Assembly: GCA_964417895.1 (NCBI GenBank) | Contig: CAYQJS010000051.1 | Span: 1-39,566 of the forward strand | Reading direction: 5' to 3' | Length of the DNA: 39,566 bases | Source of the DNA: CAYQJS01 sp964417895 | GTDB taxonomy: Bacteria > Chloroflexota > UBA6077 > SHYK01 | Shown here: positions 30,486 through 38,781 of the stretch, in pieces | Position numbering within the stretch: the stretch's first letter is position 1 | How the letters are laid out: each line of letters opens with the position of its first letter | Position numbers and translations under genes: made by a program | Notes under the pieces: model-generated | Database searches by the model: none | What the model was told of the DNA's origin: nothing | What the model saw: the letters and a program-made list of their open reading frames with translations, nothing else

Positions 30486-32156
30486 GTGACCCTCCTCGGC
30501 GTGGTGGGTAGCGGCACCATGGGCGCCGGAATCGCGCAAGTCGCCGCCCAGCAGGGCATGCAGGTGGTGCTCTGGGACCTGCGCGCCGAGCTGGTCGAGG
30601 CTGGCCTGGACCGCATCCGGGCATCGCTCCAACGCAACGTGGAGCGGGGCCGCATGGCGCCGGCTGACGCGGACTCCGCGCTTGCGCGGATCAGGACGGC
30701 GACCGATTTCAGCGGATTGGCGCAGGTGGATGCGGTCATCGAGGCCGTGCTGGAGGACATCGCGACTAAAGCCGAGGTGTTCAGACGCCTGGATGCCGGC
30801 GCGCCGCAAAACGCAATCCTGGCAACAAACACCTCCTCCCTTAGCGTCACCGAGATCGCCGCCGCCACGCGCCGACCAGATCGTGTCGTTGGCATGCACT
30901 TCTTCAATCCCGTGCCCGCTATGGCTCTGGTGGAGGTCGTGCGCGGGAACGGGACATCTCTCGAGACCATGGACAGGGCCGTGGCGCTGGCTCGCGATCT
31001 TGGGAAGACGCCGGTGCGCGCTGAGGATACGCCGGGGTTCATCGTCAATCGCATCGTCCGGCCGTTCTACAACGAAGCCCTGCGCATCCTGAACGACGGT
31101 ATCGCTCCCTTTGCGGAGATCGACCGGGTGATGAAGGGGGTCGGGTTTCGTATGGGGCCGTTCGAGCTCATGGACTTGATCGGCAACGACGTGAACTTCG
31201 CCGTCACCTCATCAATCTACGAGGGACTCTTTCAGGAGCCGCGATTTCGTCCGTCCTTTCTCCAGCAGCGATTGGTGCAGAGCGGGAATCTCGGCCAGAA
31301 GACGGGCCGGGGATGGTATAGCTATCCCGGCGGTGCAAGGCCTGAGTCAACGGTGTCGAGTCGAGAGGGCGGCCCAAACCAGATGCCCCCCCTGATGGGA
31401 CCCGTTGTCGTTGTGGCGGACGGCCCCCTCGGCGTCGAGCTGGCGCAGCAACTCGACCTGGGCTCGCACGAAGTGCGCCTCTACGGCACAGCGGACCCCG
31501 CGCTCGCTGGAAGACTCCAGCGTGTCCACGATCTCGGGTCGGCTCTCGAAGGCGTGAACCTCGTCGTCGATGCGACCATTTTCGCCGATGCCAAAAGTCG
31601 GCTCATCCGGGAGTGGAATTCCATCGCGCCGCAACAGTGCACACTGGCAAGCCTGGCGCTGGTCCAGTCCACGACCGAGCTGGCCTCATCCCTGCTGAAC
31701 ACGAAGGATCTTTGCGGCTTCGGCTACGTTCCGCCGCTCGCGGACACGAGGATCATTGAAGTAGCGCCCGGCCTCGACACGAGCGAGGCAGCAAAAGCCG
31801 CTGTGCTCAGCCTTGTAGAGGCTCTCGGCAAAGACGCAGTGATCGTCGATGACGGCGTCGGTCTCGTGGGACCGCGTATTGTGTCGCTCATCGTCAACGA
31901 GGCAGCCCAGGCTCTCATGGAGGGCGTCGCGTCAGCCGCGGACATCGACGCTGCCGTGAAGCTCGGAGCGAACTACCCGCACGGGCCTCTGGAATGGGCT
32001 GACGCAATTGGGCTCGATACCGTCTACGCTATCATCAAGGGCCTGCAAGAGGAGCAAGGCGAGGACCGCTATCGGCCATCGCGGCTCCTGAGAAAAATGG
32101 TGATGGCAGGTTGGACCGGCCACGCGGCCGGCCGCGGCTTCACGGTGGAGGGATAG
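30486..32156 (+). CDS. paaH: 3-hydroxyacyl-CoA dehydrogenase (PaaH-type, two-C-domain)
   Basis: GTG 30486 starts a 556-residue protein. Residues 1-185 are the NAD-binding domain (GVVGSGTMGAGIAQVAAQQG, catalytic region VGMHFFNPVPAMALVEVVR). The first 3HCDH C-terminal domain is at about 185-285 (DTPGFIVNRIVRPFYNEALR, GVGFRMGPFELMDLIGNDVN). After a short linker, a degenerate Rossmann-like domain follows (VVVVADGPLGVELAQQLDLG to about 440) and a second 3HCDH domain (VGLVGPRIVSLIVNEAAQAL, ANYPHGPLEWADAIGLDTVY). This four-part layout is characteristic of PaaH/PaaC-type enzymes. It oxidises 3-hydroxyadipyl-CoA-like substrates in the phenylacetate route. The REP-like element sits between it and paaG. 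Its stop lies 3 nt before the thiolase start. Confidence 0.88.
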   Translation: MTLLGVVGSGTMGAGIAQVAAQQGMQVVLWDLRAELVEAGLDRIRASLQRNVERGRMAPADADSALARIRTATDFSGLAQVDAVIEAVLEDIATKAEVFRRLDAGAPQNAILATNTSSLSVTEIAAATRRPDRVVGMHFFNPVPAMALVEVVRGNGTSLETMDRAVALARDLGKTPVRAEDTPGFIVNRIVRPFYNEALRILNDGIAPFAEIDRVMKGVGFRMGPFELMDLIGNDVNFAVTSSIYEGLFQEPRFRPSFLQQRLVQSGNLGQKTGRGWYSYPGGARPESTVSSREGGPNQMPPLMGPVVVVADGPLGVELAQQLDLGSHEVRLYGTADPALAGRLQRVHDLGSALEGVNLVVDATIFADAKSRLIREWNSIAPQQCTLASLALVQSTTELASSLLNTKDLCGFGYVPPLADTRIIEVAPGLDTSEAAKAAVLSLVEALGKDAVIVDDGVGLVGPRIVSLIVNEAAQALMEGVASAADIDAAVKLGANYPHGPLEWADAIGLDTVYAIIKGLQEEQGEDRYRPSRLLRKMVMAGWTGHAAGRGFTVEG

Positions 32157-32159
32157 AGG

Positions 32160-33365
32160 ATGCCGGACGCCGTTATCGTCGCAGCCGTTCGCACCCCCGT
32201 CGGCCGCTACGCCGGCGCCCTGAAGGACATTCGTCCTGACGACCTCGCGGCGCACGTGATCCGTGCCATCGTGGACCGGACGGGCATCGATCCGGCGACC
32301 ATCGACGACGTGATCTTCGGATGCACCAACCAGGCGGGCGAGGACAACCGAAACGTCGCGCGTATGGCGCTTCTGACGGCGGGTCTCCCCGAATCCATCC
32401 CCGGGCAGACGGTGAACCGGTTGTGCGCGTCGGGGCTGCAGGCCGTCAACACGGCGGCCATGTGCGTGCAGGCGGGCGCCGGCGAGGTATACCTCGCTGG
32501 GGGCGTGGAGAGCATGACGCGGGCGCCCTTTGTGATGGCGAAGGCAGCCACGGCGTTTCCTCGCGGCAAAATCGAAATGGAGGATTCGACCATCGGTTGG
32601 CGCTTCGTCAACCCGAAGCTCGCTGAGCGCTATGAGGCCATCAGCCTCGGGCAGACCGCGGAGAACGTGGCGGAGAAGCACGAGATCGCGCGCGAGCGGC
32701 AGGATCAGTTCGCCGTCGAGAGCCAACGCAAGGCCGCGGTCGCGATCCGTGAGGGCCGCTTCCACGACGAGATCGTGGCCGTGCCCGTCCCTCAGCCCCG
32801 GGGCGCCGAGCCCAGAGTGTTCGACGTCGACGAGCACCCGCGACCCGACACGAATATGGAGGCGCTTGCCAAGCTGCCGCCGGCCTTCAAAAAGGGGGGG
32901 ACTGTCACAGCGGGCAACTCGTCCGGCGTCAACGACGGCGCGGCCGCGGTCCTGGTGATGTCAAATGAAAAGGCGAGGGAGTTGGGTCTGAAGCCGCTGG
33001 CCCGCTACGTCGCGTCCGCTGCTGCCGGAGTCAACCCGTTGTTCATGGGTCTCGGTCCGATTCCCGCCACCCGGAAGCTCCTTGAGCGCACGGGCCTCGG
33101 TGTCGGCGACCTGGGTCTGATCGAGCTGAACGAGGCATTTGCATCCCAGGCGCTGGCATGCATCGACGAGCTGGGGCTGGCCATGGATCGCGTGAACGTC
33201 AACGGCGGCGCCATCGCGCTGGGCCATCCGCTAGGCTGCACGGGCGCGAAGCTCACCACCACCCTGGTCCATGAGATGGGGCGCCGCGGATCGCGCTACG
33301 GCATGGTGTCGATGTGCGTCGGCGTCGGTCAGGGGGTCAGCACCATCTTCGAGCGGGTGCCCTGA
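32160..33365 (+). CDS. paaJ: Acetyl-CoA acyltransferase / beta-ketoadipyl-CoA thiolase
   Basis: ATG 32160, 3 nt after paaH, gives 401 residues. The thiolase features are all present: VIVAAVRTPVGRYAGAL, nucleophilic Cys in VNRLCASGLQAVNTAAMCVQ, AGGVESMTRAPFVMAK, GWRFVNPKL (typical of the PcaF/PaaJ group), VTAGNSSGVNDGAAAVLVMS, NEAFASQALACIDELGL, catalytic His in GGAIALGHPLGCTGAKL and Cys in SMCVGVGQGVSTIFE. It performs the final thiolytic cleavage in the cluster. Distinction from a general acetyl-CoA acetyltransferase rests on the GWRF motif and neighbours. The stop codon lies 1 nt from the convergent ilvD stop. Confidence 0.87.
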   Translation: MPDAVIVAAVRTPVGRYAGALKDIRPDDLAAHVIRAIVDRTGIDPATIDDVIFGCTNQAGEDNRNVARMALLTAGLPESIPGQTVNRLCASGLQAVNTAAMCVQAGAGEVYLAGGVESMTRAPFVMAKAATAFPRGKIEMEDSTIGWRFVNPKLAERYEAISLGQTAENVAEKHEIARERQDQFAVESQRKAAVAIREGRFHDEIVAVPVPQPRGAEPRVFDVDEHPRPDTNMEALAKLPPAFKKGGTVTAGNSSGVNDGAAAVLVMSNEKARELGLKPLARYVASAAAGVNPLFMGLGPIPATRKLLERTGLGVGDLGLIELNEAFASQALACIDELGLAMDRVNVNGGAIALGHPLGCTGAKLTTTLVHEMGRRGSRYGMVSMCVGVGQGVSTIFERVP

Positions 33366-33366
33366 C

Positions 33367-35040
33367 TCAGGCCCACACCGCGCCTTCTGACGCCGAGGAT
33401 ACCGAGCGCGCGTACTTGGCCATCACGCCCTTCGTATAGCGCGGCGGCGGCGCCTGCCAGTCGCGAAGCCTCGCGGCGATCTGGTCATCGGAGAGCTCCA
33501 CGCTGAGCAGACGCCCCGGGATGTCGAACACGATCACGTCGCCGTCGCGCAGCGCGGCGATGGGGCCGCCCACGGCGGCCTCCGGGGCGACGTGCCCCGC
33601 CATGAGTCCGCGCGTAGCACCGGAGAAGCGGCCGTCCGTGATGAGCGCCACAGTGTCGCCCAGGCCCGCTCCCACGATCGCGCTCGTAACGCCTAACATC
33701 TCGCGCATGCCGGGCCCGCCCCGCGGCCCCTCGTAGCGGATCACGACGACGTCATCGGCCCCAATCCGCCCGGCCTGCACCGCTGCGAAGGCGTCCTCTT
33801 CCCGATCGAAGACGCGGGCCGGTCCCCGATGGTGCATGCGCTCGTGCCCGGCAATCTTGAGGACACAACCCTCGGGGGTGAGGTTGCCCTTCAGGATCAC
33901 GAGGCCGCCGGTGGGCTTGATGGGGTCGGAGACGGGTCGGACCACCAGCTGACCGGGAGTCTCTTGCGCCGCACGCGCTTCGTCCCCGATCGTCCGGCCG
34001 GTGACGGTCACCTCCGCCTCGTGGAGCGCCCCGGCCTCGAGGAGCCTCTGGGCGATGAGGGGGATTCCGCCCGCTCGATACACGTCGGTGGCGACGTAAC
34101 GTCCACCCGGCTTGAGATCGGCGAGCAGCGGCGTCCTCTCGCTGATGGTGTCGAAGTCGTCGATGCTCAGCGGGATATCCATCTCGCGGGCGAGGGCTAG
34201 GAGGTGGAGCACGACGTTAGTGGACCCGCCCGTGGTGCAGGCTGAGGCGATGGCGTTCTCGATCGAGCGGCGCGTGATGATCTGGCTGGGCCGAAGGTTG
34301 TTCCGCAAGAGCTCCATGGCCAGCTCGCCACACCGGAACGCAACCTCGTCCTTCGCCGGGTCGGTCGCCGGCACGCTGGCGCTGCCCGCCGGCGAGATCC
34401 CCATGACCTCGAAGGCGGTGGCCATCGTATTCGCCGTGAACTGGCCGCCGCACGCGCCGGCCCCCGGGCAAGCGCGAGCCTCCAGCTCGTTGAGCTGCTC
34501 GGCCGTCATGCGCCCGGCGCCATAGGCGCCCACCGCCTCGAACACGTCCTGGATCGTCACGTCACGGCCCTCGAAACGGCCGGGCTCGATGGAGCCGCCG
34601 TAGAGCATGAGCCCAGGAATGTCCAGGCGCGCCAGCGCCATCACCGCGCCGGGGATCGTCTTATCGCATCCGGAGATGACCACGATAGCGTCGAAGAGAT
34701 GGCCGCGAGCCGCTAGCTCGATAGAATCGGCGACGATGTCACGAGAGATGAGTGAGGCCTTCATCCCCTCGGTTCCCATGGCGATGCCGTCGGAGACAGA
34801 AATGGTGTTCACTTCGACGGGGGCGCCGCCGGCCGCGCGAATGCCCTCCTTCACCTTTGCGGCTAGGCGTCGGTGGTTGAAATTGCAGGGCATGATCTCG
34901 ATCCAGCAGTGCGCTACGCCCACCAGCGGACGCCTCAGATCGTCCTCGCTGAAGCCCACTCCGCGCATCATTGAGCGCGCTGGCGCGCGATCCGGGCCCC
35001 GGATCAGGCGCTGGCTGTTGTGCTGGAGATCTTCACTCAC
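33367..35040 (-). CDS. ilvD: Dihydroxy-acid dehydratase
   Basis: This 557-residue enzyme makes 2-keto acids for valine, isoleucine and pantothenate. The start is set at GTG 35040 (MSEDLQHNSQRLIRGPDRAP), with AGAGGAGAG 5-6 nt upstream, although the frame is open to 35064. The Fe-S cysteines are seen in GVAHCWIEIMPCNFNH, IVVISGCDKTIPGAVMALAR and CPGAGACGGQFTANTMA. Further family motifs are VSDGIAMGTEGMKASLISRD, ASACTTGGSTNVVLHLLALA, RYEGPRGGPGMREML and LITDGRFSGATRGLMAGHVA. A likely -10 (TATAAT on the minus strand) lies about 75 bp upstream. The other ilv genes are not in the window. It is tail-to-tail with the thiolase gene, with a 1-nt gap. Confidence 0.96.
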   Translation of the reverse strand: MSEDLQHNSQRLIRGPDRAPARSMMRGVGFSEDDLRRPLVGVAHCWIEIMPCNFNHRRLAAKVKEGIRAAGGAPVEVNTISVSDGIAMGTEGMKASLISRDIVADSIELAARGHLFDAIVVISGCDKTIPGAVMALARLDIPGLMLYGGSIEPGRFEGRDVTIQDVFEAVGAYGAGRMTAEQLNELEARACPGAGACGGQFTANTMATAFEVMGISPAGSASVPATDPAKDEVAFRCGELAMELLRNNLRPSQIITRRSIENAIASACTTGGSTNVVLHLLALAREMDIPLSIDDFDTISERTPLLADLKPGGRYVATDVYRAGGIPLIAQRLLEAGALHEAEVTVTGRTIGDEARAAQETPGQLVVRPVSDPIKPTGGLVILKGNLTPEGCVLKIAGHERMHHRGPARVFDREEDAFAAVQAGRIGADDVVVIRYEGPRGGPGMREMLGVTSAIVGAGLGDTVALITDGRFSGATRGLMAGHVAPEAAVGGPIAALRDGDVIVFDIPGRLLSVELSDDQIAARLRDWQAPPPRYTKGVMAKYARSVSSASEGAVWA

Positions 35041-35113
35041 CGCCGCTCTCCTCTGGCGCAGCACGGGGTCGTTCCGTCCTCAGGGCTGCAGCCTTCCCCA
35101 TGGGGATGCGCGC

Positions 35114-35119
35114 ATTATA
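35114..35119 (-). promoter_or_regulatory. -10 box of the ilvD promoter
   Basis: TATAAT on the minus strand at 35119-35114 is a perfect -10. No good TTGACA is found 17 nt upstream. The mRNA leader to GTG 35040 would be about 68 nt and contains small palindromes CCCCATGGGG and GGCTGCAGCC. Confidence 0.5.
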
Positions 35120-35169
35120 GGTCCGCATCGATTGTGACAGTACCGTGACGATTGAGCATGGATCGGCCG

Positions 35170-35199
35170 TTGACGCTGTTACCAGATGGCCCGTAGGCT
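35170..35199 (+). promoter_or_regulatory. Sigma-70-like promoter for the downstream small gene
   Basis: TTGACG (35170-35175) and TAGGCT (35194-35199) are 18 nt apart, about 90 bp before ATG 35288. It is divergent from the ilvD promoter. Confidence 0.45.
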
Positions 35200-35287
35200 T
35201 TTGGGTAGCACAGACCGGGAATCTTTCAAGGGCGGCACGGATGACCATGGCGACTGTGAAACACCAGATCACGCGGAGCGAGAACAT

Positions 35288-35704
35288 ATGACGGCGTTCG
35301 GAGCCATTCGCTCCCTCTGGCGCACCAGTGCGGCGCTATCGACGCCCACGGAGCGTCCCCAGGAGCTGATCGCGTGCCTCGACAGCGCGGCGGAGCTCGG
35401 CCAACGACTGGCGGAGCAGGTCGCTGCCTCTGCCGACCATGAGCCGCGGGCCAATGCAGCCGCCATCTGCCGGTGGGAGATCCTGGTCCTGCGCGACCGC
35501 GTTGAGGGGCTGCGCCTGCCGCCCACTTATGAGCGAACGCGCGCGCAGGTCGTGCGTCGGCTGGAGGACGCGGCCGTCGCCGCACGCCAGCTGAGCAGCG
35601 GCTACCGCTTCCCAAGTCTCGACCGGATCTGCGAGGGCGGCCAGGCACTCGATGACCACCTGGAGGCCCTCAGCCAGATTCGGGAACGTCTCGCCGCGTC
35701 TTAG
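35288..35704 (+). CDS. Unknown helical protein (138 residues)
   Basis: ATG 35288 (MTAFGAIRSLWRTSAALSTP) is chosen because GGAGCGAG lies 8-9 nt upstream and the earlier in-frame residues look non-coding. The sequence is soluble, alanine-rich and predicted by eye to be mostly helical (ELIACLDSAAELGQRLAEQV, RANAAAICRWEILVLRDRVE, RAQVVRRLEDAAVAARQLSS, LDDHLEALSQIRERLAAS). There is no signal peptide, metal motif or membrane segment. I recognise no family. It has its own promoter-like sequence and ends before a palindromic repeat, so it is probably a single-gene unit. Confidence 0.6.
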   Translation: MTAFGAIRSLWRTSAALSTPTERPQELIACLDSAAELGQRLAEQVAASADHEPRANAAAICRWEILVLRDRVEGLRLPPTYERTRAQVVRRLEDAAVAARQLSSGYRFPSLDRICEGGQALDDHLEALSQIRERLAAS

Positions 35705-35738
35705 TGGGTCAGTTCCCTCGTGCATGGCCGATACCCCC

Positions 35739-35820
35739 CTCCCTCACCCTCCCCCGCAAGGGGGGAGGGGACCAGTTCTTTCCCCCTCCCCCTCGACGGG
35801 GGAGCGTTGGGGTGGGGGTG
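35739..35820. repeat. C/G-rich palindromes between convergent genes (REP-like, possible terminators)
   Basis: CCCTCCCCC (35747-35755) and GGGGGAGGG (35761-35769) form a 9-bp stem with a 5-nt loop. A second hairpin, CCCCCTCGACGGGGG, lies near 35790-35803, and the stretch ends GGGGTGGGGGTG, complementary in kind to the opening CCCTCACCCTCCC. It resembles the palindrome at 7967-8057. The rest of the 210-bp gap holds no gene. Confidence 0.6.
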
Positions 35821-35914
35821 ACCGTAAACCCCGACATCCATGCGAACTCACGTATTAGCGACGGGCCGAGCGCGTCCTTGCACCCTCTCTCGCGGCGAGG
35901 GCCCGCTTCTCCCT

Positions 35915-36412
35915 TCAGAGCACGGCCACGTAGGGCAGGTGCCGATACTGCTGATTGTGGTCCAGGCCGTATCCGACCAGGAACTCTGGGCCCACATGGA
36001 AGCCGCAGAGCTCGGGTTCCGGGAAGCGGCTCGTCCCGGCTTTCACCAGAAGCACGCACACGGCGAGGGTACGCGCTTCGCCCGCCAGCATCGTCTCCTG
36101 CAGCCGGTGCAGCGTCTCGCCCGTGTCGAACACCTCGTCCACAAGCACGACGTCGGCTCCGGCGACCCCGTCGGAGCATGCCTTGACGAGCGATCCCGCC
36201 TCCTTCGACGTTCCTGCGTAGCTGGCGTACTCCACGAAGTCAATGCGGTGGGGAACGCGCATGGCGCGGCTCAGGTCGGCGAGAAAGTAGAGGGCGCCTC
36301 GCAGCACGCCGACGAGCACGAGATCTGTCGAGCCGCGATACAGACCGTCCAGTTGTCCCGCTAACTCCCGCACGCGAGCTTGAACCTGCTCTTCGGTTAG
36401 CAGCAGGCGCAT
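35915..36412 (-). CDS. hpt: Hypoxanthine(-guanine) phosphoribosyltransferase
   Basis: This 165-residue type I PRTase makes IMP/GMP from purine bases and PRPP. It shows LTEEQVQARVRELAGQLDGL, LVLVGVLRGALYFLADLSRA, the flexible-loop region FVEYASYAGTSKEAGSLVKA, and the PRPP motif VVLVDEVFDTGETLHRLQET, where the usual EDIIDTG reads DEVFDTG. It continues LLVKAGTSRFPEPE, then FLVGYGLDHNQQYRHLPYVA, as in bacterial Hpt. ATG 36412 is the start. A 100-bp gap separates it from the divergent DUF402 gene. In many genomes hpt lies next to tilS and ftsH, which are not here. Confidence 0.93.
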   Translation of the reverse strand: MRLLLTEEQVQARVRELAGQLDGLYRGSTDLVLVGVLRGALYFLADLSRAMRVPHRIDFVEYASYAGTSKEAGSLVKACSDGVAGADVVLVDEVFDTGETLHRLQETMLAGEARTLAVCVLLVKAGTSRFPEPELCGFHVGPEFLVGYGLDHNQQYRHLPYVAVL

Positions 36413-36511
36413 CGCAGCTGTTTCCGCACGTTGCGCGAACTCGGTAAGCTTGGTGTCGGCATAGTAGCGTTGCTCTCGCTGTTATTCCGGTGCCAATGTT
36501 AGAGGTGTTTC

Positions 36512-37042
36512 ATGTCCGATGGCGAAGCGCTACGCGGGCCACTGAAGGTCGGCGACGTGGCCCTGGTGCGGAAGCTCGATTACGCGACAGGCGAGCCGAT
36601 GATGTCGTGGCCGGGCAGGCTGATCGAGCTGACACCAGAGCAAGCGGTGGTCCAGGCGCCCTTCATGCCCAGGGGGGTGAACCCGGTCGTCGTGGATGGT
36701 GTCCCCTTCAACCGCGGCGACGTTTTTACCGAGTACTACTTCCTCGGGCGCTGGTACAACGTCTTCCACATCGCCGACGCCAGCGGTCGGCGAAAGGGCT
36801 GGTACTGCAACGTAACGCGGCCCCCTGGCCTGGACGGCGAGGGGGTCACCTTTGTGGACCTGGCGCTCGACCTGTTCGCTCACCCGGATGGCCGTAATAC
36901 GGTTCTGGACGAGGGAGAATTCCTGGAGGCGAGCCAACGGCTGTACCGCCCGGAGGACGTGGCTGGCGCGCGCGCGGCGCTCGACGACCTGGTAGCCCTG
37001 GCCCGCGCAGGCCGGCTTCCAACCCCCTCACGTGGAGGCTAG
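36512..37042 (+). CDS. DUF402-family protein (Ntdp/FAU-1-like)
   Basis: This 176-residue protein has the DUF402 core: FTEYYFLGRWYNVFHIADAS, RRKGWYCNVTRPPGLDGEGV and TFVDLALDLFAHPDGRNTVL. In studied members (Staphylococcus Ntdp, archaeal FAU-1) the conserved Tyr, Trp, Asn and Asp residues bind Mg and cleave nucleoside di- and triphosphates or RNA. The N-terminal part (KVGDVALVRKLDYATGEPMM) is a small beta domain. ATG 36512 lacks a strong ribosome-binding site. The last 11 nt overlap the start of the EamA transporter gene, so the two are probably co-translated. The precise substrate is unknown. Confidence 0.88.
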   Translation: MSDGEALRGPLKVGDVALVRKLDYATGEPMMSWPGRLIELTPEQAVVQAPFMPRGVNPVVVDGVPFNRGDVFTEYYFLGRWYNVFHIADASGRRKGWYCNVTRPPGLDGEGVTFVDLALDLFAHPDGRNTVLDEGEFLEASQRLYRPEDVAGARAALDDLVALARAGRLPTPSRGG

Positions 37043-37958
37043 CCAGCTCGCCCGATGGGTCGCTATCCCCATCGGTGTTGGTGCGATTTCTACCTCTGGC
37101 ATCCTTATCCGGCTTACCGAGGCTCCGCCTCTGGTCACCGCCGCGCATCGCCTGTTGTGGGCCGCGGGCATCTTGCTGGCCGCGGCGCTGGTGCGCCACC
37201 GGCACGAGTTCGCGCTGCTACGAGGGCCGCGGCTGGGGTTGCTCGCTGCGTCCGGTGCCCTGGCGGGCGTCCATTTTGCGCTCTGGACCTCGGCGCTATT
37301 CCATACGTCGGTCGCCAGCGCCGTGCTCATCACGGACACGCACCCGGTGCTGGTCGCGCTGGCGGCTCGGGCGTTCCTGGGCGAGACGACAACCGTCGGC
37401 GTCTGGGTTGGAATCGCCCTGACTCTCGTCGGCAGCGCAACGATCGCCGGGGGAGACGTGCAATTCGGGGGAGCAGCACTGATCGGCGATGCGATGGCGC
37501 TGGGAGCGTCAGCCACGTTTGCAGGCTACCTGGTGATTGGCCGCCATATCCGGCAGGGGCTCGGCATCCTCGTTTACGCAGGCATGGTGTATGCCATCGG
37601 CGGGCTGCTTATCGGCCTCCTCGCGACAGCTTCAGGGATTTCGCTCCTGGCGTTCTCTCAGCGGGACGCGCTGGTGTGGCTCGGGCTTGTGCTGGGGCCA
37701 ACCCTGGCGGGCCATACCGTGTTCAACTGGGCGTTACGGCACCTGCCCGCCTCCGTGATCGGAGTCGCTATACTCGGCGAGCCGGTGGTCACGACCCTGT
37801 TGGCCTGGGCTGTGCTTGCGGAAGCGCCGGGCCGGACGGTCTTCATCGGTGGCGCCGCGATCCTGGCGGGTGTCTATCTTGCCCTTCGCCGGGGCGGGGA
37901 GCCCTCATCGAAGCGCGCCGAGACCCAGTCCCCAGCACCGAATCCTGAGCATGGCTGA
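37032..37958 (+). CDS. EamA/DMT-superfamily permease
   Basis: GTG 37032 lies within the 3' end of the DUF402 gene (GTGGAGGCTAG). The 308-residue protein has ten membrane helices in two EamA halves: WVAIPIGVGAISTSGILIRL, LLWAAGILLAAALV, LLAASGALAGVHFALWTSAL and VWVGIALTLVGSATIAGG in the first, and MALGASATFAGYLVIGR, MVYAIGGLLIGLLATASG, WLGLVLGPTLAGHTVFNWAL and FIGGAAILAGVYLALRRG in the second. Members export or import small metabolites such as amino acids or drugs; the substrate is not evident. A short hydrophilic tail follows. The ZIP gene starts 26 nt downstream. Confidence 0.9.
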   Translation: MEASQLARWVAIPIGVGAISTSGILIRLTEAPPLVTAAHRLLWAAGILLAAALVRHRHEFALLRGPRLGLLAASGALAGVHFALWTSALFHTSVASAVLITDTHPVLVALAARAFLGETTTVGVWVGIALTLVGSATIAGGDVQFGGAALIGDAMALGASATFAGYLVIGRHIRQGLGILVYAGMVYAIGGLLIGLLATASGISLLAFSQRDALVWLGLVLGPTLAGHTVFNWALRHLPASVIGVAILGEPVVTTLLAWAVLAEAPGRTVFIGGAAILAGVYLALRRGGEPSSKRAETQSPAPNPEHG

Positions 37959-37984
37959 TTCTCCGCACGCACTCCGAGGGACTC

Positions 37985-38779
37985 TTGCGACCTGAGCTGG
38001 TTGGTCTCTTGCTGGCTGTTGTTGCCGCCGCCGGCGACGTGCTAGGCGGCGCCCTGGCTACCGCGGCGGGCTCCGGCGGACGCGTGCGGCAGCTCGGAGC
38101 GCTGGGAGCCGGCTTCATGCTCGGGACCTGCTTCCTTTCGCTGCTGCCAGAGGTAGTCGAGGCAACGCCCCTGGCTCCTGTCCTGGTCACGGCTGGCTTC
38201 CTGATCGTGTTTCTCGCCGAAAACGTGTTCGCGGGTCGCAGTCACGCGCAGAGTTTGCATGGCGGCCATGCAGGTGCGGCTGTGCACGAGCTGGTGGGTG
38301 AGCTGGCTTCCGATGAGCCGCTCATCACGCGGCTTGCTAGTTGGATGGCCTTTGCCGGGCTCTCGGTCCATGCCTTGCTGGACGGGGTGGCCATCGTCGT
38401 GGCCTGGTCGGCCGGCGGCGCGACGGGCGCCGCCACGTTCTTCGCGGTGCTGCTGCACAAGGTGCCCGAGGGGCTGAGCATGTCCGCCATCATGCTGGCT
38501 TCGGCGCGCACACGGCGGGGGGCCAGCATGGCGGCGCTGGCTCTGGCCATCCTGACCATTCTCGGGGCGCTGGCAGCGACAGCCATCGAAGCGACGGGAT
38601 CTGGCGGTGGAGCGGTGCTGCTCGCCCTGGCCACCGGCTCCCTGCTCTATGTCGCCGCGGCGGACTTACTGCCGATGGTCAACCGAGGTGGTGGCACGGC
38701 GGGTCCGGGGTTGGTCGTCATCGGGATCATGCTGGTCTATGCAGCGCTCGCCGGAGCGCGCGCCGCGGGCCTGGAGTGA
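37985..38779 (+). CDS. ZIP-family metal transporter
   Basis: TTG 37985, with GAGGGA upstream, gives 264 residues and about eight membrane helices. The metal-site helices read GLSVHALLDGVAIVVAWSAG (HxxxDG) and FAVLLHKVPEGLSMSAIMLA (HKxPEG), the standard ZIP pair. Between helices 3 and 4 a cytosolic loop holds His residues (GRSHAQSLHGGHAGAAVHEL), a typical regulatory metal-binding loop. It differs from the ZIP remnant at 1721-2767, which has HNxxEG motifs. The transported metal (Zn, Fe or Mn) cannot be told. It follows the EamA gene in the same direction. Its stop is 6 nt before a period-7 foldback element. Confidence 0.9.
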   Translation: MRPELVGLLLAVVAAAGDVLGGALATAAGSGGRVRQLGALGAGFMLGTCFLSLLPEVVEATPLAPVLVTAGFLIVFLAENVFAGRSHAQSLHGGHAGAAVHELVGELASDEPLITRLASWMAFAGLSVHALLDGVAIVVAWSAGGATGAATFFAVLLHKVPEGLSMSAIMLASARTRRGASMAALALAILTILGALAATAIEATGSGGGAVLLALATGSLLYVAAADLLPMVNRGGGTAGPGLVVIGIMLVYAALAGARAAGLE

Positions 38780-38781
38780 GA

